A DNA stretch of 64,000 nucleotides, from contig CAYLLN010000025.1 of assembly GCA_964384375.1 (NCBI GenBank), positions 1 to 64,000 on the forward strand. Reading direction: 5' to 3'. Each line of letters opens with the position of its first letter. Position 1 is the stretch's first letter. The DNA is from CAYLLN01 sp964384375 (GTDB lineage: Bacteria; Planctomycetota; Planctomycetia; Pirellulales; Pirellulaceae). Shown here in pieces: positions 57,975-64,000 of the stretch. The notes beneath the pieces are model-generated. The model was not told where the DNA came from and did no database searches. It saw only the letters and a program-made list of their open reading frames with translations. Made by a program: the position numbers and the translations under genes.

Positions 57975-58850
57975 TTGAAAGACTTTTCCTACGCGGCGCC
58001 CACTACACTCAAGGAAGCGTCCGCACTGCTCGCAAGTTCTAGCGGCAAAGCCCGCATCCTGGCCGGTGGCACCGACATCATTGTGCAGCTGCGTGAAGGA
58101 CTGCGCGATGCCGACCTGGTCGTCGATGTCAAAAAGATTCCCGAGCTGACCGAGCTGAGCTTCTCGCCGGCCAAGGGGCTGCGCCTCGGCGCAAGTGTCC
58201 CCTGCTATCGGATTTACGAGGACGCGGCAATTGCCAAGGCGTATCCCGCCCTGGCGGATTCGGCTCGCATCGTCGGCGGCTGGCAGATTCAAAGCCGGGC
58301 GAGCGTTGGCGGCAACCTGTGCAACTCGTCGCCGGCCGGCGATACCATCCCCGCGCTGATCGCCCACGGAGTCACCTGCGTCATCGCCGGCCCCAGTGGC
58401 ACGCGCGAGGTCAAAGCCGAGGAGTTTTGCACCGCCCCGGGCAAGAACGTGCTGCAGCCGGGCGAACTGCTTGTGTCGCTCGTCTTTCCAGCCCCGGTTG
58501 CCAAGTCGAGTTCCGCCTATGAACGGTTCATTCCGCGGAACGAAATGGACATCGCCGTCGTCGGCGCGGGTTCATGGGTGAAGCTCTCGGCAGATGGCAA
58601 AACTGTCGAGCAGGCCCGCATCAGTGTTGGCGCCGTCGCCCCGACTCCGAAATTCGCCGCCGAAGCGAGCGCCTGGCTCGCGGGCAAACCTGCCACGGAA
58701 GAGTCATTTGCTCAGACCGGTGAACTGGCCAAAAAGATTGCCACGCCAATCACCGACATGCGTGGCCCGGCCGAATACCGTACGCACCTCGTCGGCGTCC
58801 TCGTGAAGCGGACGCTGGCGACGGCAGCTGAGCGGGCGCGTCAAAGCTAA
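57975..58850 (+). CDS. FAD-binding subunit of a xanthine-dehydrogenase/CO-dehydrogenase-type molybdenum hydroxylase
   Basis: This 291-residue medium subunit has ILAGGTDIIVQLREG and RASVGGNLCNSSPAGDTIPAL, the two FAD phosphate loops of the family. The start is TTG 57975, with GGCGGAGCGA 4-13 bases upstream, and the protein begins MKDFSYAAPTTLKEA, as in homologues. It passes electrons from the 2Fe-2S subunit to an acceptor. The substrate of the enzyme is unknown. Confidence 0.92.
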   Translation: MKDFSYAAPTTLKEASALLASSSGKARILAGGTDIIVQLREGLRDADLVVDVKKIPELTELSFSPAKGLRLGASVPCYRIYEDAAIAKAYPALADSARIVGGWQIQSRASVGGNLCNSSPAGDTIPALIAHGVTCVIAGPSGTREVKAEEFCTAPGKNVLQPGELLVSLVFPAPVAKSSSAYERFIPRNEMDIAVVGAGSWVKLSADGKTVEQARISVGAVAPTPKFAAEASAWLAGKPATEESFAQTGELAKKIATPITDMRGPAEYRTHLVGVLVKRTLATAAERARQS

Positions 58851-58865
58851 CAGGCGGAGCAAGTT

Positions 58866-59594
58866 ATGCGGCAAATTGCGGCGATGTTCTTTCTGTTCCT
58901 CTCGGTCGTCGGCGTTCGCGCCCAGGAAACGCCAGCGCCTGAGAAACCGCCGGATGTCGTTGTAGAGCCTAAGGAAGTCGCGTCCAAGAACGAGCCGGCC
59001 AAACCGGCTGGTGTCACCATCACGGTTGATACGTCGGAGGTTCCCGAACTGGCCGAGTGGGCTGAAGCGGCCAAACGCCGCTGCGAGTTGTGGCATCCGC
59101 TCATCGCCCGGGCCTTAGGCTACGACGGCGAGCACACCCACAAGGACGTGAAGATCGTCCTGAAGAAAGAGATGCAGGGGATTGCGGCGACCGGCGGCGG
59201 AACGATCTACGTTGCCGCGGACTACGTGAAGCGACATCCAGACGACGACGGCATGATCGTGCATGAGCTGGTGCACGTCGTGCAGGCGTATCCGAAATAC
59301 GATCCGCCGTGGCTCGTCGAGGGGCTGGCCGACTATGTCCGCTACTGGCACTACGAGCCGGGCTGCAAGACGTTTGACATCGACCCCGAGCGAGCCAAGG
59401 TCAGCGACAGCTATGGCACGACCGCCCGCTTCCTGGCCTGGGTGCAGGTGGCGAAGGACCAGCAGATCATCCACAAGCTCGACGCAGCCCTGCGGCGCGG
59501 CGAGTACCGCGAACAGATTTTTGAAGAAGCGACCGGCCGAACGATCGATCAACTCTGGACCGAGTTTGTCCGCTCGGCCGAGCGCCGGCCCTAG
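58866..59594 (+). CDS. Exported basic-secretory-protein (BSP)-like metallopeptidase
   Basis: A 242-residue protein with a signal peptide (MRQIAAMFFLFLSVVGVRAQ) and a Pro/Lys-rich linker. The BSP-family core is clear: ATGGGTIYVAADYVKRHPDD and MIVHELVHVVQAYPKYD (HExxH-like zinc site), then WLVEGLADYVRYWHYEPG. Such proteins are secreted peptidase-like enzymes known from plants and bacteria. Oddly, it sits inside a tight molybdenum hydroxylase operon between the FAD and 2Fe-2S subunit genes (15 and 32 bp gaps). Confidence 0.88.
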   Translation: MRQIAAMFFLFLSVVGVRAQETPAPEKPPDVVVEPKEVASKNEPAKPAGVTITVDTSEVPELAEWAEAAKRRCELWHPLIARALGYDGEHTHKDVKIVLKKEMQGIAATGGGTIYVAADYVKRHPDDDGMIVHELVHVVQAYPKYDPPWLVEGLADYVRYWHYEPGCKTFDIDPERAKVSDSYGTTARFLAWVQVAKDQQIIHKLDAALRRGEYREQIFEEATGRTIDQLWTEFVRSAERRP

Positions 59595-59626
59595 TTCATC
59601 ACTCACCACATACCACTGACTCTCCC

Positions 59627-60106
59627 GTGTCCAAACAGACCCACGTCACTACGACGATCAACGACGAATCGGCTGAATTCCTGTGCGAGCCGCGGCAGAG
59701 CCTGCTGGAGGTGCTGCGCGACGTGCTCAAGCTGACCGGCGCGAAAGAGGGTTGCAACAACGGCAACTGCGGCGCATGCACCGTGCTCCTCGACGGCGTG
59801 CCGGTGAATAGTTGCGTAGTGCTCGGCGTCGAGGCCGACGGGGCAAAGATCGAAACGGTCGAAGGGATGGCAACCCTGGGGCACCTGCATCCGCTGCAGC
59901 AGTGCTTCCTCGAAGGGGCGGCCCTGCAATGCGGTGTCTGCACCCCCGGCTTCCTCGTCGCCGCGAAGGCCCTGCTCGACAAGAACCCCAATCCCAGCGA
60001 ACACGACATCCGCTTCAACCTGGCCAACAACCTCTGCCGCTGCACGGGCTACGACAAGATCGTCCGTGCGGTGCAGGCGGCGGCAAAAGAACTCGCAGCG
60101 AAGTAA
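59627..60106 (+). CDS. 2Fe-2S subunit of the molybdenum hydroxylase
   Basis: This 159-residue small subunit has both [2Fe-2S] clusters: the plant-type motif GCNNGNCGACTVLLDG with a distal Cys, and the helical QCGVCTPG ... LCRCTGY motif. The start is GTG 59627. It carries electrons from the Mo subunit to FAD. The next gene begins 17 bp later. Confidence 0.94.
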   Translation: MSKQTHVTTTINDESAEFLCEPRQSLLEVLRDVLKLTGAKEGCNNGNCGACTVLLDGVPVNSCVVLGVEADGAKIETVEGMATLGHLHPLQQCFLEGAALQCGVCTPGFLVAAKALLDKNPNPSEHDIRFNLANNLCRCTGYDKIVRAVQAAAKELAAK

Positions 60107-60123
60107 CTCACGAGAAGCAATCC

Positions 60124-62400
60124 ATGTCCGAAACCAAAGACCTCTATCTCGGCAAGCAAAAATACTCGGTCATTGGCCAGCGGCCCGTGCGGCACGATGG
60201 GGCCGACAAGGTCACCGGCAAGGCGGTCTATACGTCCGACCTGCAATTACCCGGCGTGGCGATGGCCCACGGGCGGATCGTCCGCAGCCCACACGCCCAC
60301 GCACGGATCGTGAAAATCGACGCCAGCGAGGCACTCAAGCTGCCGGGTGTGCTGGCCGTCGTCACGCACGACGATTTCCCGGACTTGCAGGCCAAGTTTG
60401 CCATCATGGGCGAAGCGGGGGCCGTGAACCTCGCGCATCTGGCCGCGAATTGCCTGGCGAACAAGAAGGTGCTCTACCGCGGGCATTCGGTCGCCGCCGT
60501 TGCCGCGACCAGTCCGCATATTGCCGAAGAAGCGGCTGCCAAGATCAAGGTCGAGTATGAAGTGCTGCCGAGTGTCACTTGGGTGCTCGACGCGATGAAA
60601 CCGGACGCGCCGATCCTGCACGACGATCTGCGGACCGACGAGATGGGTAAGAAGGGGGACCAGCCCACCAACGTCACCGTGAAGATGGTCTTCGAGAAGG
60701 GGAACCTCGCCGACGGCTTCAAAGAGGCCGATATCATCGTCGAGCGAGAGTTCCGCACGGCGAGCGTGCATCAGGGATACATCGAGCCGCATGCGGCGAC
60801 GGCGATGTGGAACGAAGACGGCCGGCTGAAGGTGTGGTGCGCCACGCAGGGGGCATTCAACGCCCGCCAGCAGGTGGCCGAGCTTTTGCAGATTCCCATT
60901 TCGCGCGTGCTCGTCGTGCCGTGCGAGATCGGCGGCGGCTTTGGGGGCAAAATCGCCGTCTATCTGGAGCCGGTGGCGGCTCTGCTCAGCCGCAAGTGTG
61001 GCCGGCCGGTGAAGATGACGATGCAGCGAAACGAGGTCTTCGAGGGGACCGGCCCCACGCCCGGCTCGTTCATCCGAGTGAAGCTCGGTGCCAAGAAGGA
61101 TGGCACGCTCGTCGCCGGCGAGGCGTGGCTGGCTTACGACTGCGGCGGCTTTCCCGGCGGCGTCGTCGGGCCGGGGGCGATGTGCGTCTTCTCGTGCTAC
61201 GACCTGCCGCACGCACGGGTCGAAGCCTACGACGTGGTCAACAACAAGCCGCACACGCAGGCGTATCGGGCTCCGGGCAGCACACAAGCGGCATTCGCTT
61301 GCGAGCAGGTCGTCGATGAACTGTGTCAGAAGCTGAAGCTCGACCCGATCGAGTTCCGCCTGAAAAACGCAGCCAAGGAAGGGACGCGGCGGGTCGATGG
61401 CCCGGTCTATCCGCAAATCGGGTTTGTCGAGGTGCTGGAGGCAGCGAAGAAGAGCGAGCATTGGAAGTCGAAGCTCGAAGGTAAGAACCGCGGGCGCGGG
61501 ATCGCTGCCGGTTTCTGGTTCAACATCGGCGGGGCGTCGAGTTGCTCGGCCAGCGTCAGCGACGACGGCAGCGTGACGCTCGTCGAGGGTTCGACCGACA
61601 TCGGCGGCACGCGCACCAGCATCGCCATGCAACTGGCCGAAACGCTGGGAATCACTGCCGAGGATGTTCGCCCGCAAGTCGGCGATACCGATTCCGTCGG
61701 CTATACGTTCCTCACGGGCGGCAGTCGCGTGACGTTCGCTACGGGTCTGGCGGCATACAAGCTCGGCCTCAAGCTGCAGGAACAGATGCAAGATCGGGCC
61801 GCCCGCATTTGGGATTGCAAGCCGGAGGACGTGAATGTCGAGAACGGCGTCTATAGCCGCAACGGCGATCGGCTCACGTTCAAGGAACTCGCGGGCAAGG
61901 TCGCTGCCAAGAGCCTGGAGCCGGTTGTCGCCCAGGCGAGTGCCGCCCCGGAAGGCTCGACCAATGGCTTTGGCGTGCATATCGCCGATGTGGAGGTCGA
62001 TCCCGAAACGGGGAAAGTGACAATCCTGCGGTACACGGCCATTCAAGATGCCGGCAAGGCGATCCACCCCAGCTACGTCGAAGGGCAGATGCAGGGTGGG
62101 GCTGTGCAGGGGATCGGCTGGGCCCTCAACGAGGAATATTGGTTCGACGATAAAGACCGGATGCGAAACGCCAGCTTCCTCGACTACCGGATACCGACGA
62201 GCCTCGATGTGCCGCTCATTGAGACAATCATCGTCGAAGTTCCCAACCCGGCTCACCCCTTCGGCGTCCGCGGCGTGGGGGAGACGCCGATCGTCCCGCC
62301 GCCAGCCACCGTCGCTAACGCGATCTGTGCCGCTACCGGCAAGCGCTTCACCGAGCTCCCCATGTCGCCGCCGAAGGTGTGGAAGGGGATGCAGGGGTAG
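60124..62400 (+). CDS. Molybdopterin-binding catalytic subunit of a xanthine-dehydrogenase-like enzyme
   Basis: A 758-residue catalytic subunit starting at ATG 60124: GADKVTGKAVYTSDLQLPG, GGGFGGKIAVYLEPVAALL, AYRAPGSTQAAFACE, RVTFATGLAAYKLG-type blocks and the catalytic Glu E720 in GVGETPIVPPPATV. The AYRAPGS loop differs from AYRCSFR of CO dehydrogenase, so this is more like an aldehyde/xanthine-type hydroxylase; the substrate is unknown. The three subunits occur in the order FAD, 2Fe-2S, Mo. Confidence 0.93.
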   Translation: MSETKDLYLGKQKYSVIGQRPVRHDGADKVTGKAVYTSDLQLPGVAMAHGRIVRSPHAHARIVKIDASEALKLPGVLAVVTHDDFPDLQAKFAIMGEAGAVNLAHLAANCLANKKVLYRGHSVAAVAATSPHIAEEAAAKIKVEYEVLPSVTWVLDAMKPDAPILHDDLRTDEMGKKGDQPTNVTVKMVFEKGNLADGFKEADIIVEREFRTASVHQGYIEPHAATAMWNEDGRLKVWCATQGAFNARQQVAELLQIPISRVLVVPCEIGGGFGGKIAVYLEPVAALLSRKCGRPVKMTMQRNEVFEGTGPTPGSFIRVKLGAKKDGTLVAGEAWLAYDCGGFPGGVVGPGAMCVFSCYDLPHARVEAYDVVNNKPHTQAYRAPGSTQAAFACEQVVDELCQKLKLDPIEFRLKNAAKEGTRRVDGPVYPQIGFVEVLEAAKKSEHWKSKLEGKNRGRGIAAGFWFNIGGASSCSASVSDDGSVTLVEGSTDIGGTRTSIAMQLAETLGITAEDVRPQVGDTDSVGYTFLTGGSRVTFATGLAAYKLGLKLQEQMQDRAARIWDCKPEDVNVENGVYSRNGDRLTFKELAGKVAAKSLEPVVAQASAAPEGSTNGFGVHIADVEVDPETGKVTILRYTAIQDAGKAIHPSYVEGQMQGGAVQGIGWALNEEYWFDDKDRMRNASFLDYRIPTSLDVPLIETIIVEVPNPAHPFGVRGVGETPIVPPPATVANAICAATGKRFTELPMSPPKVWKGMQG

Positions 62401-62420
62401 AAATCGATACGCAACTAGCG

Positions 62421-62879
62421 ATGTACATGGCTGATAACGACGCTAATCCCTACGCTACGCCGGCCTCCATCTTGGATATTGAACGGAGAGAGGTCATCCG
62501 CGCTTTACGTGGTCCCTCCATGGGACTGCTCGTATTGTCGGTCACCTGGGGCGGCTTTGCTTTATTTGGGATTGTGGTGTTGACCGCGCTGACTATCCTT
62601 TGGTTTGTCCGAAAAGGTGAGTTCCAATTGTTCCTCAGCCTCGATGAACTCCCGCAGCTGCTCACGATGCTACCGAGCCTTTTCATCGCGTACGGAGCAT
62701 GGTGCATGCGGAGTTCGCGCCGCTACGGCGTTTCTGTTGCAGCCGCCATCGTCGCTTGTTTGCCGTTCCTTTCACCGTGGATCTTCTTGGGGATTCCATT
62801 TGGCATCTGGGCGCTCGTACTGCTTCGCCGCCAAGACGTTCGTGAGGCATTTGCGATGCAACCGAGTGCCAAGCACTGA
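62421..62879 (+). CDS. Small polytopic membrane protein
   Basis: From ATG 62421 it has 152 residues and starts MYMADNDANPYATPASILD, a type of cytoplasmic tail common in short planctomycete membrane proteins. Three or four helices follow (about 34-68, 78-92, 100-120 and 122-138), and the end is RRQDVREAFAMQPSAKH. No function can be given. ATG 62427 is an alternative start. Downstream 62880-63026 is intergenic. Confidence 0.72.
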   Translation: MYMADNDANPYATPASILDIERREVIRALRGPSMGLLVLSVTWGGFALFGIVVLTALTILWFVRKGEFQLFLSLDELPQLLTMLPSLFIAYGAWCMRSSRRYGVSVAAAIVACLPFLSPWIFLGIPFGIWALVLLRRQDVREAFAMQPSAKH

Positions 62880-63026
62880 TTGCACGACGGAAGTGCTTGA
62901 TTGCAACTCGCCGAGCGGCGCGTTACCCTAAAGGCTTAGCCTGTCATTGTTTGCCACACTTGGTTTATTACACCCTCCGGCCGCGTGAGCTGTTCGCGCG
63001 CCAGTCAGTTTTTGGAGCTGCCTCGC

Positions 63027-64000
63027 ATGTCTCGACCGACCGACCTCTCCCCGGCTGCCGATTCGTCTTCCACCAAGTCCGCTGCCGGCAAATCGTCCGG
63101 CACTTCGCGGCGAATCTTCCTGCGAAATAGCTCGCTCCTCGTTGCCGGCGGGGCGATTGCCGCCAGCCAGGTGCAGATTGCCCGCGCGGCCAATGCGTTT
63201 GGCAGCGACACGATCAAGGTCGGCCTCATCGGCTGTGGTGGCCGCGGCACGCAGGCCGTGCAGCAGGCGATGAACACCAGTGGCGGCGAGATCAAGCTCT
63301 TTGCCATGGCCGACGCCTATGCCGATCGCCTGACCGGTTCACTCCGCGGCATTAACAGCCAGCATCCGACCAAGGTCGATGTTCCTAAGGATCGGCAGTT
63401 CGTCGGCTTCGACGGCTACAAGGATCTCTTGCAGTCCGAGTGCGACATCATCTTCCTGGCCACGCCGCCGGGCTTCCGGCCGTTGCACTTTGCGGCGGCG
63501 GTGGCGGCGGGCAAGCACGTCTTTTCGGAGAAGCCGGTGGCCGTCGATGCGGCCGGCGTGCGGAAGTTCCTGCAAGCCAACGAAGAGGCGAAGAAGAAGA
63601 ACCTCGCCGTGGCGATCGGCCTGCAGCGGCGTCACGAGCGGAAGTACATGGCGACCGTCAAGGCGATTCAGGACGGCGACATCGGCGACATCGTCCTCGC
63701 CCGCGCCTACTGGAACGGCACCAAGCCGTGGTGGAAAGTGCGGCAGGACAACCAGACCGAAATGGATTACCAGATGCGCAACTGGTACAACTTCAACTGG
63801 CTCTGCGGCGATCACATCGTCGAGCAGCACATTCACAACCTGGACGTCATCAACTGGATCAAGAACGCGTATCCCGTTTCGGCCCAGGGGCAGGGTGGCT
63901 GCTCGCTGCGGCAGAAGGAATTCGGCGAGATTTACGATCACCACTTCGTCGAGTTCACCTATAGCGACGGCACGAAGATGCTCAGCCAGTGCCGCCACCA
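63027..64000 (+). CDS. Tat-exported Gfo/Idh/MocA-family oxidoreductase (3' end cut off)
   Basis: The gene starts at ATG 63027 (TTGGAG 9-14 bases upstream) and is open at the window end after 324 codons. A Ser/Lys-rich N-terminus leads to a twin-arginine signal (SRRIFLRNSSLLVAGGAIA), then the NAD-binding Rossmann motif KVGLIGCGGRG and the family's EKP motif (VFSEKPVAVDA) with DHIVEQHIHNLDVINW near the active site. Planctomycete members often act on sugars or inositol derivatives in the periplasm or bound to their own cofactor; the substrate is not evident. Confidence 0.92.
   Translation, partial: MSRPTDLSPAADSSSTKSAAGKSSGTSRRIFLRNSSLLVAGGAIAASQVQIARAANAFGSDTIKVGLIGCGGRGTQAVQQAMNTSGGEIKLFAMADAYADRLTGSLRGINSQHPTKVDVPKDRQFVGFDGYKDLLQSECDIIFLATPPGFRPLHFAAAVAAGKHVFSEKPVAVDAAGVRKFLQANEEAKKKNLAVAIGLQRRHERKYMATVKAIQDGDIGDIVLARAYWNGTKPWWKVRQDNQTEMDYQMRNWYNFNWLCGDHIVEQHIHNLDVINWIKNAYPVSAQGQGGCSLRQKEFGEIYDHHFVEFTYSDGTKMLSQCRH

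Overview
The window comes from a high-GC planctomycete, most likely a member of the Pirellulales. The evidence is a fucose/rhamnose-type bacterial microcompartment (BMC) operon of Planctomycetes-Verrucomicrobia architecture, a b6-type cytochrome complex with a Tat-exported Rieske protein, DUF1080 and Gfo/Idh/MocA proteins with Tat signals, a large MoxR/DUF58/VWA cluster, and many families of short palindromic dispersed repeats that lie between and inside genes. Every call is by reading motifs; no database search was possible. No tRNA, rRNA, CRISPR array, IS element or replication origin was recognised.

Layout. 1-4.4 kb (minus strand): Rieske protein, cytochrome b6-like subunit, fused subunit-IV-like membrane protein and a truncated membrane-anchored coiled-coil protein, i.e. 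a quinol:electron-acceptor oxidoreductase operon. 4.7-11 kb: Tat-exported polysaccharide-deacetylase-like protein, a decayed aspartic protease, a broken DUF4328 gene, nagA, a PII-like protein, a 2Fe-2S ferredoxin, a HAD hydrolase and a DUF1080 protein, with several palindromic elements. 11.0-11.8 kb is a non-coding island. 11.8-16.7 kb: a very acidic small protein, then ileS (with three in-frame repeat insertions) overlapping purN.

16.8-25.0 kb: the BMC operon: DeoR regulator, PduL, two BMC-H shell proteins, acetate kinase, BMC-P, CoA-acylating aldehyde dehydrogenase, BMC-P, a small uncharacterised protein, BMC-P, class II aldolase and a lactate/malate dehydrogenase. The aldolase would split fuculose- or rhamnulose-1-phosphate to DHAP and lactaldehyde; the dehydrogenase, PduL and AckA would then take lactaldehyde to lactate with ATP formation, and the reductase could recycle NADH. 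25.2-43.9 kb: nine or ten tightly packed genes on one strand: MoxR ATPase, DUF58, two VWA-type membrane proteins, a DUF4175-like membrane protein, two exported coiled-coil/polyGln proteins (one with 22 EGKPS repeats), an exported protein ending in an NPCBM-like domain, and three HtrA-like proteins. Only the first HtrA keeps a catalytic triad; the other two are predicted pseudoproteases, and the third is fused to a hydrolase domain that also lacks its nucleophile. This cluster is the best candidate for an undescribed system.

43.9-53.7 kb: low-molecular-weight phosphatase, gluQ, a small membrane protein, a membrane protein plus ABC transporter, ispH, a Uma2 nuclease, a LOG-family protein and an AlkA-like glycosylase. 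54.0-56.0 kb (minus): a DUF4129 protein with a long Ser/Lys/Gly/Gln-rich linker. 56.2-62.4 kb: nth, dcd, a hypothetical gene, and a three-subunit molybdenum hydroxylase operon interrupted by a BSP-like metallopeptidase gene. The window closes with a small membrane protein and a truncated Gfo/Idh/MocA oxidoreductase.
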